In this document: positions 22,868-35,426 of the stretch, in pieces
Layout: each line of letters begins with the position of its first letter
Numbering within the stretch: the first letter of the stretch is position 1
NCBI GenBank assembly: GCA_050084985.1
Contig: JBITNC010000002.1
Location: forward strand, 26,784,001-26,848,000
DNA: 64,000 bases
DNA from: Nageia nagi
Taxonomy: Eukaryota > Pinophyta
Direction: 5' to 3'
The notes under the pieces: generated by a model
Seen by the model: only the letters and a program-made list of their open reading frames with translations
The model's database searches: none
Told to the model about the DNA's origin: nothing
Made by a program: the position numbers and the translations under genes

Positions 22868-25810
22868 TCAAATTTCACTCCCTCTTGAGGAAAACTTCAC
22901 CAATTTGATAGCATCCTTAAGCTTACAGAACTAAGCTTCTGGTATGGGCTTGGTGAACAAATTAGCAAAGTTGAAGGTGGATGGATAATACTCTAGGTGT
23001 ATGATGCCATCAAGAACCTTATCTTTAATAAAATGGGCATGGATTTCCACATGTTTTATTCTTTGATCGAACATTAGATTCTTAGAAAAAGAAATAGCTG
23101 ATTGATTGTATGAAGAGATCAAAGATGAGCCACCTTGCTCATACCTAATTTCTTTCAAAAGATGCCTTAGCCAAATGGCTTCCTAGGATACAATAGACAT
23201 GGCACAATATTCAACTTCTATGTTGGAAAGAGAAATAGTAGGTTGCTTCTTGGAATCCCAAGAGATAGCACCTAAACTAATGCTAAACACATACATAGAG
23301 GTTGACTTGCTATCATCTCTATTTCCCCCATAGTCAAAATCTAAGAATCTAGAGAGAACAAATGAGGGCAACTTGGAATACTTGAGAGCAAGATCCTTAG
23401 TCCCTACAACATACTTCAAGATTTTCTTAATAGCATTGAGGTGTTCAACATATGATTTTTGTATGAATTATGATATCAAATTCACTTCAAAGGTAATATC
23501 TATCCTGGATATATTCAAATACAAAATACTACCAATTAATTTCCTATAAGTTGTAGCATTAGCTAACTGAGAGTTGGTGCTTAAAGAAATAGTGATTCTA
23601 GGAGAGACTGGGATTACAGCATATCTACACTCCTTCATTCCAAACTTCTACAAGATGTATAATATATACGTAGATTGGCTAAGGTAAGTACAATCCTTGT
23701 ATTGATACACTTGCATTCCAAGATAGTAGTGCAAGAGACTAATATCAATCATTTCAAATATTACTTTAAGTTTAGATATGCACTCTTAAAAGATTTTATC
23801 ATTGTTCCCAATAATCAAAAGATCATCCACATAAAGGAGAATCAAGACCACATCTTTTCCTTGATTGAGCACATATAGATTGGAGTCAAAAAAATATTTG
23901 AAGAATCCAATATCTACAAAGTATCTTGAAATCTTTCTATACTAGGGTCTAGGTGCTCACATAAGTCCATACAATGATTTTTTTAGCTTGCATATGAAGG
24001 ACTCTTTACCTTCCATAATAAACCCTTCTGGTTGGTTCATGAATATTTCCACATCTAAGTCACCATTAAGAAATGCACTCTTAACATCAAGTTGAAAAAC
24101 TTTCCATATTTGATTTATAGAAAGAGTAAGGATGACTCTTACAGTAGGCATCTTTGATATGGGAGCAAATGTTTCTTCATAATCTATATTGTATTTTTGA
24201 ACAAAACCTTTAACTACTAACCTTATCTTGTATTTCTCAATATCTCCTACTAAATTGAACTTGACCTTGTAGATCCACTTAGTGACAAGCATATTCTTTT
24301 CATTGGGATAAAGAACCAAGTTCTAAGTTTTATTTTTCATAAGCACCTTGTACTCGAATTTCATGGCTTCTATCTAGCACTCATGCTTAGAAGCTTCTTT
24401 AAAGGTTGAGGGCTCATGCTTGTTGTTAATTTTGGCAATTAAAGATTTGTTCAAAGTCATGCTCCTTGTTACCCTTTATGTTGGAGAATTTTGTTCCTGA
24501 GGTGACTTATCTACATCGATATCCAACCAGCTAGGAGCAACTAAAGAGTCCTTTAGATCATCAACATCCTCATTATAAGCAAATTCACCAGGAAGTTCAT
24601 TGAATTTTACATCCCCTAAAATGAACACTACTTTATAGGTTGGAGAGTAGATACTGTAGCCTCTATGCTAACCATCATAACCCATAAAGATGCATTTTTT
24701 AGCTCTTTTATCCAACTTCTTTCTTTTTTTAGAAATAATGTAGGATAATGCTTCATAATCAAACACCCTAAGGTGAAAAATGTTAGGTTTTCTTCTTGAG
24801 CATGCCTCAAAAGAAGTTTTACTCTAAATAGCTTTTATGGGACACCTATTCAAGGTGTAAACAGCAATGCTCATATCTTCATCCCATAAGAATTTAGGAA
24901 GATTACCCAACATGCATCTAGCCATCTCCATAATTATTTTATTTTTCTTTTTGGTAACACCATTCTGCTAAGGAGTGTAAGGAATCGTAAACTATCTCTT
25001 GATTCTATACTTGCATAATAGTCATTAAACTCATTGCTATTATATTCTTCTCCATCATCTAATCTCAAAGTATTGATTTTAAGGTTAGTTTGATTCTCAA
25101 CAAAGGCCTTAAAAATTTAAAACTCTAAAAGGTTTGATCTTTATGCTCAAGTAGATACCCAAAGGTCATCCTACTAAAGTCATCAATAAAGGTCAAGATG
25201 TAAGATGCTCCTCCAAGTGATTTAGTCTAAAATGGACCCATAAAATCTGAATGCACAAGTTAAAGAGGTTGAGATGCTCTTGTTACCTTATCTTTTTCAA
25301 AATTTTATCTATGCATCTTACCAAGAATGCACTTCTTGCATAGACTAACTGAAAGAGAAATTAAAGGCAAACTTTTCACAAGTTCTTAGATTTTTCATGA
25401 CTTGAATACTCTTGTGGTTAAGGTGCCCTAAATGATGGTGCCAAATATTACCTTTAGAATAGACACTAAAAGTAAAACACATATTTGATGGAACTTGATC
25501 CACAATGTAGAGGTTATCTTTCATAGATCCTGTAACCAAAGTGGAAATTTCTTTCTTAATGCACTAGGATTGAGAGTAAAACTCACAAGAGTACCCTTTT
25601 CTAGCAACTTGGATCATGGAGAGAAGGTTAATCCTTAACTTAAGAAAATTGAAAACATTTTCAAGAACCTTTTCATGAATTAGCACACTCTCAATTCCTT
25701 GAACTTGAAGGGTAGAGTTATCACCTATCACAACCACATCCTTTTTATACTTATGAAAGTTCTTAAACTTTTCCTTTTCAAAGCATAGGTGATTAGTGCA
25801 ACCAGAGTCA
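22868..25810 (-). pseudogene. Copia pol remnant of element 3
   Basis: RT/RNase H pieces: 23957-24319 (KWIYKVKFN, QLDVKSAFLNG, KKSLYGL), 23183-23419 ([22 protein letters not shown]) and 22931-23158 (SAISFSKN, NLFTKPIPE), separated by stops. Integrase pieces lie at about 24950-25540, including HHLGHLNHKSIQVMK within 25345-25539. The YVDD region is present near 23830 but lies in a broken frame. Part of this pol may come from the outer and part from the inner element (see the composite element entry). Confidence 0.88.
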
Positions 25811-26829
25811 ACAATCCAATTAGATGAAAAAATGCAAGACATGGAGTAGAGCATCATAGCAAAACTAGCATGAGTGTTTTTCTTTCCTTTGTAGTTTTTT
25901 ACATTTTCATTTTCTTTGTTCTTTTCCTCTCTTTTTTTTGTAGCAATCAATTTCTTTATGACCTTGAATGCCATAATAGTTACAATTACCATTAAATGTT
26001 TCTTTAGGATAAGGAGTGTTTGCTTTACTTTTTCCATCTCTTTACTTGAAATGATTATTTTTGCCATTATTTTTGCTATTGTGGTTGTTGTTTCTATTGT
26101 TCCTATTGTTGTTGTAGCCATTACCTCTTTTCTCAAACCTTTTGAAGAAAAAGGATAAAATTTCTTTTGATGATTGAACTTATTTTTGAAAAGAGTTTTG
26201 GATGCTCCAAGAGCAATGTTATTATCCTTAGAAGAAGAAATCAATCTTTTATTGTTAAGGGTTTCTTTATGCTTCAAAAGGTGCCTTGAAAGGTTCTCAA
26301 AGGAGAAGACTTCTTCATCATCATCAAGTCTTGTTTCCATAATCATCATAAAGTTTCCAAACTTTTAAGAAAGGCTTTAAAGAATGATAAAGACCATGAA
26401 CTCATCATTGATCCAATTACATCCACAAGCAACAAGTTGGGTCCTTAGGTCAATGATTTTGTTCAAGTAGATAGCTACATTTTCATCTTCCCCTTGATGA
26501 GATTGAAGCAAATTTTGGAGAATGGTAAACCTTCTTGAAAAATTTGTACCAAGGTAGATTTGTTTAATCTTATCCCAAGTTTTCTTTTCTGAGGTTGAAG
26601 AGGAAATCATCAAGAACACATCATCTGAAATTGCACAGTAAATCATGGAGGTTGCGAACTCATTCTTTGTATTGTAAGCCTCTAGTGCCTTCTCATCTAT
26701 AGTAGGTACAAGGTTTTCATTCACTATTTGCCAAAGCTTCCTTACCTATAATTCAACTCTCATCTGAGGTTTTCAAATTCCATCGTTGGAACCATCAAGA
26801 ATGTATTTGAGTAAAAAGGATTCCCTCAT
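25811..26829 (-). pseudogene. Copia gag and protease remnant of the inner element
   Basis: Start taken as the ATG at 26827-26829 by alignment with siblings. Open pieces are 26377-26724 (KNEFATSMIYCAISDDVFL, ACGCNWINDEF) and 25564-26349, which runs through a poor-quality knuckle region into the protease (NWIVDSGCTNHLCFEKEKF). The Asp-Ser-Gly triad is intact. Within the second piece the knuckle reads VTIMAFKVIKKLIA, a frameshifted version of the C-x2-C-x4-H-x4-C motif. Confidence 0.88.
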
Positions 26830-29681
26830 TTGCTACACAAGAATGTGAAATAATAAGCATTTGGTTTTAATAAACAACATTAAATGTTAAGTTTTAATCA
26901 AGTAGATAATACATGTTATATTTAACACTAAATACATGCTTGATTTGATTCATAAGTGCAAATATTTTATAATTCAAATAATAACCTATGTATCCAAATA
27001 CATTTCTCACCTTAAGAATTGTAGATGTAGAGTGATATTGTTGAGGTTTATTTTCTTGTCTAAAATTAGGCCTTCACCTTGATGCCCACACAAGAGGAGC
27101 CCAAGTCCTACCAATCCTCATTAGTTGCCCTTGGGTAGCAATATACTCTCACAAGGAGAAGTACTAGCTATTTTTTAAGATTCCAATGTTTATTGGATCA
27201 ACCAAATTATTAATCTTGATTAGGTTTCAATTTGGCCTTCTAGGTTATCATAATAATCCCTGAATGGACGTGCAAATATGTGGTATCACTACACATATAC
27301 ATGTCTAACTATTGATTTAAATCTAGACCAATAGAGAACATAGGGTAATTAATAAGTACAAACTTTTCACTTGTATCGTTAAACTTAAAGGCTCCAGTCC
27401 ATCTATCCTCACCTCATGGCTCCTCCAATAAGTCATGTTATGGAATATACATGTGGATGTGTTCATTTTAGGGGGTTGCTCATATCAATGTTTGTATTTT
27501 TGTTTGCATAAGCAATTAAATCAAAGTGCGAAACATGAAGTAAAAGAGCATAAGTAAAACATCATCCATGCAAAAAAAAATTTGAAACTTAAGTGTCCAA
27601 TGGGTTTTGTTTACCAACCCCTAAAGGACATCTTTACATAGTTCCATAATTTGCACAAGTCCATTATCTTTGCATAAGAATAAATACTTTTCATGCATTA
27701 TCTTCATAGCTTAAGAGAATTTAAGTATGCATTATTTAACATAAAAAGGAGCATGCATCATTCAACTTAATAAGTAAGAAGCATGCATCATTCCATAATT
27801 TAAGTAACATGCATCATTTCATAATTTAAAATTAAGTAAGAGGCATGCATTAACTTAAAATTAAGTCTATATATCACGAAAAAAATAAGTATTTACTTAA
27901 TTTGCATAAGTTAACTATAACTTTAAAAAAAGGCATAAGCTTGTATTCATAGCATTGCATCAAAGATATAAGAATTTTAAATATTGAATAAGGAATTTAT
28001 CAACACTTAAAATAGACATGTCATATAAGGATCTAAAATTTTAAGTAAAAATTTTAAAAATTCCCCTCTCTTACTTAAAATTGATTTTAATTCATGATCT
28101 TTAAAAAAAAAAAAAATTACCTTAGAACTTTAACTAAAAAAAAAAGCTTATGCTTGAAAACCTTTTACCAAAGAGAGTACCCATTAAGATTTCAAAAAAA
28201 ATGGTCTACATTACCTTAGAAATCACTTAAGTACAAGCCATCATTTTTCCTTAAGGCTCAAGGTTATTTAAAAATGGGAAGATACAAGATCATTAAATTA
28301 ACTTTGAGTATATGCTATGCAAGCAATTAAAGCTTTTGAGTGCATTGAGTAAAGAGAAGACTTGCAAGCGTTTCAAAAAAATAAATGCTCAACAACCATA
28401 GGTTAAAAAATTATTATTATTATATATATATATATATATAGAAGAGGAGGAGATAAAATTAGTAGAAGAAAAAAATGAAATGGGTGAGGCCATGCATGAA
28501 ATGAATAGCATCCATAGTCATCAGCCAAGTGAAGGAGGCAGGGAGCAGAATGATGATATAGGGATCACAAACTACCATGTCCTCCCTTCATTTTGTGGTC
28601 TAACATAGACCCTTCTTCACCTCATAAGGAGGGAGAGGTGACATGAGAAGATGGAGGGGAATTCCACTCCTTACGATGGGTGATAGGAAAATGAAGGGAA
28701 AGAAAATCTAAACTGTAAGTGTGTTCGAAGGGGTACATGAACATGGTGCGATGCAGCTTTAGCGAGAAAGTAGGGGATGTTTGAATGGCTAGGAACAACC
28801 ATAGGCTACAAAATGAGTAAATGTTGAGGATGAGAAAAGGAAGGGTAGAGGACCACAAAAGAGAGGTAGCATGGTAGACTATGATATGGAGGAGATCACG
28901 TATGGAGGAGAGGTCATGTAAAAGATAGAATGAGTAAATGTCAAGGTTGATAACAAGAAGGGTAGAGGACCATAAAAGAGAGGCACCATGGTAGATTGTA
29001 GTATGGAGGAGAGCTCATGTGAAAGATAGAATATTCCTCCTTGAATCAGCATAAAGGGATGATAGCACACGTGGTTGGTGCGAAGGTCAAGGTGTCCAAT
29101 TAAGGCCATCATTTGGGAGGAGTAGAGGAGAGGGGATTGGTTGGCCAACAGCTGGTTGACCTAAACCCCCTCCTGCCAACTTTTGAAAAAAAAAATTACT
29201 CTTTTTTTTACTATTTTAGTATGCTCAAATTGATTTCAAATAATATTTTGATTTTGAACAACAATTTTATATTGTAATAAAATATAGTAAAAAAAGTTCA
29301 TTGTAAATATATTTATAAGGGTGAAAAAAATATTGCAATTTTGTATGCAATTAATCTAGTATAAATAAATTACAAGCTAAATCAAATTTAGCTAAAATAG
29401 AATGAATTTCTTCATTAATATATTGTTGTCACATTTTAGGTACAATTTTATCAAAAAAAATTGCAACTACCATAGAAGAAAATATGTAACAACAATATAT
29501 TTGTAAGTAAATTTTCCTCACAATATTAACATATAAGTAATGTTAGTAACATAAAAATAATCTTGAATAAAGTTGGAAATTATACCTTCAAGTGTCTTAC
29601 CAATAAAGAATATGATTAGGACCTCTAAGTTGTAGAAGGTTGAATAACCTTCTAAGAGTTGAAGAGGAGCTTCCACACCAT
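26830..29681 (-). other. Leader of the inner element with candidate intron (26833-29600)
   Basis: About 2.85 kb. The conserved block is at about 27060-27640. A (TA)n run lies near 28419-28440. A plus-strand purine-rich block spans about 28440-29160 and contains an internal duplication (around 28840-28930 and 28940-29030, both with AGGGTAGAGGACCA and GGAGAG). Minus-strand open frames 28622-28858 and 28879-29148 lie in it and have no recognisable domain. Donor-like ATTG/GTAAGA at 29601/29600; acceptor-like TTCTTGTGTAG ends at 26833. Confidence 0.6.
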
Positions 29682-29693
29682 GCTCTGATATCA
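29682..29693 (-). other. Primer binding site of the inner element
   Basis: The minus strand reads TGATATCAGAGC, one base from canonical, two bases inside the LTR. Confidence 0.85.
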
Positions 29694-29695
29694 AA

Positions 29696-30196
29696 TGAGA
29701 GAATTGAACTATAACAAAAACAATCCTAAACTACCAAGATCACATGAAAGCTCTGAATTCACATCTAACTATCACACAAAGTAATCTCACAAAGATAACA
29801 CAAGATATAAGTGGTTCCTCCAACTAGGAGTACATCCACTAACTAGATCTTTACTTCAATTACAAATACAACTCTCTTACAATCCTCCTAATCTCAACTC
29901 CTACACTTCTATCCTATATCATAACTTTACCTACAATTGGTGTGTAATCACAAAGAGGGAGCCTTCTATTTATAGGCCAAAATCTCTCTTTGGATCACCC
30001 TTTTATCCAATGTACAAAAGCATAACATGCACATCCTTTTACCCAAGAGGCATGCTCATGACATGGAGTTTAGGATAAGTTACATTATCATATTCACTCA
30101 AATACTTAAGGTATAAAATGATACCCTTAAGTATTAGTGAACTTACATAGAATATTTAATACAAACCTTTATAATAATGCATTATACATTCTAACA
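29696..30196 (-). repeat. 5' LTR of the inner element (501 bp), embedded in gag of the outer element
   Basis: TGAGAGAATTG start, TTCTAACA end and TATAAATA at 29974-29967 on the minus strand. Internally it is closer to the LTRs of element 5 than to the outer LTRs. The flanking bases are ATTCC (30197-30201) and then outer gag sequence; no second copy of this LTR is found at the other end. Confidence 0.9.
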
Positions 30197-30822
30197 ATTC
30201 CAAAAGCAACGTTATTATCCTTAGGAGAAGAAATGAATACCTTTCTATTAACGGTTTTCTCATGCTTCAAAAGGAGCCTAGAAAGATTCTCAAGGGAGAA
30301 GACTTATTTTTCATCATCAAGCCTTATTTCCATAACCATAACAAATTTTCCAAACTTTGAAAAAAGGTTTTGAAGAATGATGAAGACCATGAACTCATCA
30401 TTGATTCAATTGTACCAACAAGCAATAAATTGGGTCCTTAGCTCAATGATTTTGTTCAAGTAAATGGTAATATTTTCATCTTCCCCTTGATGAGATTAAA
30501 GCAACTTTTGAAGAATGGTAAACCTTCTTGAAAATTTTGAAGTAAGGAAGATTTGCTTAAGCTTATCCCAAGCTTCCTTTTCCAAGGTTGAAGAGGAAAT
30601 CATCAAGAGCACATCATCTGAAACTACACAAAAGATCATGGAGGTTGCCAACTCATTCTTCATGTTGTAAGCCTCTAGTGCCTTCTCATCTGTAGAAGGT
30701 ACAAGGTTCTCATTCATTGTTCACCAAAGCTTTCTTACCTGCAATTCAGCTCTCATCTATGGTTTCCAAATACCAAAGTTGGAATAATCAAGAATGTGTT
30801 TAGGTAAAAAGGAATCTCCCAT
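30197..30822 (-). pseudogene. N-terminal gag fragment of the outer element
   Basis: Starts at the ATG 30820-30822 (MGDSFLPKHIL..) and runs to the SPKDNNVA segment, where the inner LTR interrupts it. It covers about the first 200 residues of gag with several stops; the open piece 30496-30717 holds KNELATSMIFCVVSDDVLL. Confidence 0.88.
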
Positions 30823-33544
30823 TTGCTACACAAGAATGTAAAAAATTAATAAGAATATGGTTTAATAAATAATATTACATATTACATTTAATTAACTATG
30901 ACATGCTTGATTTGATTCACAAGTGCAAATGTTTTACAACTCAAATAATAATCTATCTACCTAAATACATTTTTCATCTCAAGAACCGTAGATGTAGAGT
31001 GACATTATTGAGGCTCATTTTCTTGTCTAAAATTAGGCCTTCACCTGGATGCCCACACAAAAGGATCCCAAGTACTACCAGTCCTCAACCAGTTCACCTT
31101 GGTTAGTATTATACTCTCATAAGGAGAAGTACCTACTATTTTTCAAAGTTATGACGTATATTGGATTGGCTAAATTATTAATCTTGATTAGGTTTAAATT
31201 TGTCCTCCTAGGTTATCAAGATAATTCTTGAATGGATGTGCAGACATGTGGTATCACTACACACATGCCTATTCACCTATTGGAGTTATGTCCAAACCAA
31301 CAAAGGACTTAGGGGCAGTTGAGAAGTACAAACTTTTCACCATTTGCATCATCAGACTTAAAGGCTCCAGTCCACCTATCCTCATCTCATGGCTCTCCAA
31401 ACAAGTCATGTTGCAGAATGTACATGCGGATGTGTTCATTCTAGGAGGTTTTTCATTTCAATATTTGCATTTTTGTTTGCATAAGCAAATAAATCAAAAT
31501 GAGAAACATGAAGTAAAATAGCATAAGTAAAAAACATTATCCATTCAAGATTTGAAACCTAAATGTCCAATGGCGTTTGTTTACCAACCCCTAAAGTACA
31601 TCTTTACATCATTCCTAATTTTTCTAATTTGCACAAGTCCATTCTTGTATAAAGAAGTAAATTGCATCATAACTTAAATTTTTAAGTAAAAATCATGTAT
31701 TATTTACTTAACAAAAATAAGTCCTAAGCATTTATATTAAGTTCTAAACATGCATCATTACCTTAAAAAATTAAGCACTAAGTATAAACATGCATCATTT
31801 TAACTTAATGAATTTAAGTCATAAATATCTTAAAAATTTAAGTCCTAAGCATGCATCTTTAACTTAAAAATTTAAGTCCTAAGCATGCAACATTAAAAGA
31901 AAGGTATGCATCCATTAAAAAAATTCTAATATTTTTTAAGTAAACATATAATTTCCCCCTTGTTTACTTAAAAAAAATACTTAGTTTTAAAAAAAATTGC
32001 CATATTGCCACATTGTAATTTTAATGCCAAATTTATAAGCATTAAAAAGGCTTAAAAATTTTGTTCAAGGTAAAATTTAATTCTAAGCATAAAAAAAAAT
32101 TGTCTCTACAATTACCTTTCTAAAAATTTCCACTTGCCTTTTTAGGAGTAGGTTGAACCTAAGTTCATAAATGTAAACCTAAAATCATTAGTTTTTTACT
32201 AAAAAGAAATGATGAAGCATTAATTAGGACTTAGAGTTTACTTTGACTCAAACAAGATTGCACTAATATACTCCATGGCATACTCTAACAATGCATATGA
32301 AATTAATGAAAAATTGCTTTAAGCACTCCAAGTTAAATTTGATAAAGGAATTTAAGATAAAAAAAGGATGAGTTACTTGTCAAGGGAGGCAACAAAAAAT
32401 TATGCATATGAATCCCATTAATGCAAGTAGGTATAAAAAGACCTTTTGCAAATAAAAATAAGGAAGGAAGTACAAAAAAAATGCAATTATGAGAGATGGA
32501 GGAGGGAAATACATGGTGCAAGATGAGGAGTCGAAGTTGGGCATAGGATAGAACCCTCACATAGCTCTCCCCAGTGGCACCACTCCAAGTTGCATAGAAG
32601 TCAACCAAGGAAGGGCAAACCTGAGCATTGTGATTTACATGAGAATGTAATGGCTTCAATGAACAAACCCCCCATGTAGAGACCAAGTGAAGGTAGAGGT
32701 CAATAGAGTAGGAGAGGCTATGATTAGGAGAATAGAGATCAAGCAACACCCCCAAAAAATGAGAGAGATAGAAAATGGTAGTAAGTGTAGGAAAGAAAAA
32801 AAACATAGTTTGAGTGACCATGATAAGGATGAAGAGGTGACTGAAGGAGGCAGAGTTTAAGTGATGAGGCTGAGCCAAAAAAAAAAAAAAACAACACCTC
32901 ACACATTTAACTAGGGTTTGAAACACCCCTTGTGCAATGGAGAAGAGGAGGAGATGGCATCCAATAGGGACAATCAACACAAAAACCATTCAAAAAAAAA
33001 ATTGAATTAAGGTTTTTGATTTAATACAAAATATATTAATCTATTTGTTAGAGATAAATTTTTATTTTATTTTTATCTTTTTGCATATATTGAAAAAAAA
33101 ATGTAAATAAAGTTCTCTTCCTTTTTTAAATTTTGCAAATAAAAGTACCTCCATGTTAAGGAAAAAATATATTTTTATATACATAATTATGATTTTTTAA
33201 AAGGAATTATACATTTAAAAAAATGTAGTTACTAACAATAATACCAAATGAAGGAATTGTTAGTAAAAAAATAATATATTATGATGTTTGAAATAAATTT
33301 TCTTTGTTGTATGAGATTGGATTATACATAAAAAAAAATGTAAGAGATTGAACTAACATAATCATAATAACAATGTTAGTACCATATGAATTAAAAAATT
33401 GAAGAAGAAATCATACCATCAAATCCTTTTTTTACCCCAAAAAGATGCAAATGAAGGAAGAACACCTCCAAATTGAAGAGGAGTCTTAACACCAAGTTGA
33501 AGAGGAGCTTCCACACTAAGGATGTGAAGAGGAGCTTCCAAGTT
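30823..33544 (-). other. Leader of the outer element with candidate intron (30826-33435)
   Basis: About 2.7 kb. The conserved block is at about 31030-31610, followed by TTTAAGT/CATGCAT repeats (31660-31900). A plus-strand purine-rich block is at about 32480-32990; the minus-strand 218-codon open frame in it (32333-32989) is low-complexity and not shared with siblings. Donor-like TGGG/GTAAAA at 33436/33435; acceptor-like TTCTTGTGTAG ends at 30826. Confidence 0.6.
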
Positions 33545-33556
33545 GCTCTGATATCA
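33545..33556 (-). other. Primer binding site of the outer element
   Basis: The minus strand reads TGATATCAGAGC, two bases inside the outer 5' LTR. Confidence 0.85.
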
Positions 33557-33558
33557 AA

Positions 33559-34054
33559 TGAGAGAGTTGAACTATAAAATAAACAACTCTAAACTCCCAA
33601 GATCACATGTAAGCTCACAAATCACATCCAAATAACTCACAAAGCAATCTCATAAAGATAACTCAAGATGTAAGTGGTTCCTCCAACAAGGAGTACATCC
33701 ACTAACTAGATTTCACTTCACTCACAATATGAACTCTTGCAATTCTTTTAATCTCATATCCTAAACACTATCCTATAGCATAAATTTACTCCACAAATTG
33801 GTGTATGATCCAAAGAGAGAGCCTTCTATTTAATCTAAAATCTTTCTTTGAATCACCCTTTTATCCAATGTACAAAATCATGACATGCACATTCTTTTAC
33901 CCAAGGGGCATGCTCATGACATGGAGTGTAAGACAAGTAACATTATCATATTCACTTAAATACTTAAAGTATCAAATGATACCCTTAAATATTAATGGAC
34001 TTACATAGAAGATTATTACAAAACCTTTACAATAATGCATTATACATTCCAACA
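33559..34054 (-). repeat. Outer 5' LTR of element 3 (496 bp)
   Basis: Pairs with 21662-22157: same length, same ends, same altered TATA region, and roughly 90-93% identity by eye. Confidence 0.92.
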
Positions 34055-34059
34055 AGCTT
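34055..34059. repeat. Target site duplication AGCTT, right copy (element 3)
   Basis: Exact match to 21657-21661. Confidence 0.9.
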
Positions 34060-34480
34060 GGAGGAGGAGATTACTAGCCTTCAGTCATTCAAGGTTGAAA
34101 TGGATATATTGAGGCATAAAGAAGCAGAGTTGGCTATTCTCATGGGTAGTTTGAGTGATCTATAAAATACTCTAGTAGAGAAAGATGCACAGATTATTGT
34201 CTAGGAGTAAGATAACAAGAGTATGCAAAAGATTTAGCCTATGCATCTGCCTAATGAGTCTTGGGAATTCATGTCCAAGCAGGTGGATTTACAGTAGAAG
34301 TTATACTAGGAGATAGGGAAATTGTGGGAGAAGTACAAGAAGGCCAAGCCTCTCTTAGAAGATCATGGGATCAGTTCTAGTAACATCTAAGGTTTTGTAG
34401 CTATGTCTGGTGATAGTTTTGCGAGGAATTATTATAGGGTAGATAGTGGTAGTGGCAATAGGGGGAGCCACTCATGAAAT
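34060..34480 (+). pseudogene. Degraded coiled-coil coding fragment, separated from 21661 by element 3
   Basis: The + strand reads LEEEITSLQSFKVEMDILRH and then KEAELAILMGSLSDL before a stop, later ESWEFMSKQVDL and KLWEKYKKAKPLLEDHGISS. This is a heptad-like, Glu/Leu/Lys-rich pattern with several stops. With element 3 removed it directly follows the degraded plant-mobile-domain-like region, so it may be the 3' part of that gene or element. That link is inference. Family not recognised. Confidence 0.4.
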
Positions 34481-35426
34481 TGTAATCATAAACTTTATAT
34501 ATATATATATATTCTTTGATTGAAATTTTGTTTGTGGATGTTTATTTTACATGTGTTTATAAATTTATTTATTAATTTCATTAATTCATACTTAATGGAA
34601 TAATGAATTAAGAAAAAGTACAATAAAAAATTGTAATAAATGCAATCATATTAAAGAGCACTTCAAATAATAAACACAAATTGACAATAAATTTAGTACT
34701 TTTGCAACATTTATAAGTTTTTTCTAGCAAATGAATTAAAAACATTGTGATGTATACTAAAAATGATTAGTTACATGACACTGAAACCAGATGCATTTAC
34801 TTTTTCTTTTCAATTCTAGGAAATGTACAACGTGGATGCTCTAAGAATAGTCATACAACATCCATGCTATGATACTCTATGAATTTTGCAGAAAATTGTA
34901 TGGGCAATTTATAGAGCATCGACCCAATAGCCTATTAATACATGCATAGAAACATAAAAATACACAAAATATATAAAATACAAAACATAAAAATACACTA
35001 TAATACATGTTAAATTTATAATTTTTCAAATTTAATCAATGATGCAGTATACCCGAGTTACCTTAGAGATCCATGTATAGTTTGCTAATATAGGAAAAAA
35101 ATTGAGAATTTCTAAAGTGGCATTGGCACAATGTTAGGAACATGTAGATAGTTTATTCTAGTGTTGGTGCTCTTTGATCATTGAGATTTGGTATTATCAT
35201 TTCTTGTTGTAGTTCCTTGATATCTCATGGATTACTATTTAGGATATGCTAGACTACATATATTAGATAAATAATATTGAAAACAACTTGGAGTACGTAC
35301 CATTCTAATGCATCTCTTAGGTTGTTGATTTTCTCTTAGTAAAGGATCTATAAAAATTATGAATTGGCCATTATTAGGATGAACAGGACCAACATCAATC
35401 TCATCTTACTTTGGAGTGTCATTGAT
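34481..35426. other. Intergenic DNA, no gene recognised
   Basis: AT-rich, with a (TA)n run near 34497-34511 and no recognisable coding sequence. Confidence 0.5.

Larger units (their letters stand above)
21662..34054 (-). mobile_element. Composite copia element 3 (nested and recombined)
   Basis: Outer LTRs 21662-22157 and 33559-34054 are both 496 bp, share TGAGAGAGTTG starts and an altered TATA region, and are flanked by perfect AGCTT duplications. Sense order: outer 5' LTR, primer site, leader, gag N-terminal half (30822 to 30197), then a second 5' LTR of another subfamily (29696-30196) with its own primer site, leader, gag and pol (to 22868), 3' untranslated region, polypurine tract and the outer 3' LTR. 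The second element's own 3' LTR and the outer element's gag C-terminus and most of its pol are missing. Total length is 12.4 kb, about 3.7 kb more than element 2. Confidence 0.88.

Noticed and set aside
29696-30196. Solo LTR interpretation
   Set aside because: A primer binding site, leader, gag and pol of the same orientation follow directly, so it is the 5' LTR of an element that lost its 3' LTR, not a solo LTR.
32333-32989. 218-codon minus-strand open frame
   Set aside because: Lies in the leader of element 3; low-complexity, Phe/Leu/Ser-rich, no domain and no counterpart in sibling leaders. It reflects the pyrimidine-rich strand.
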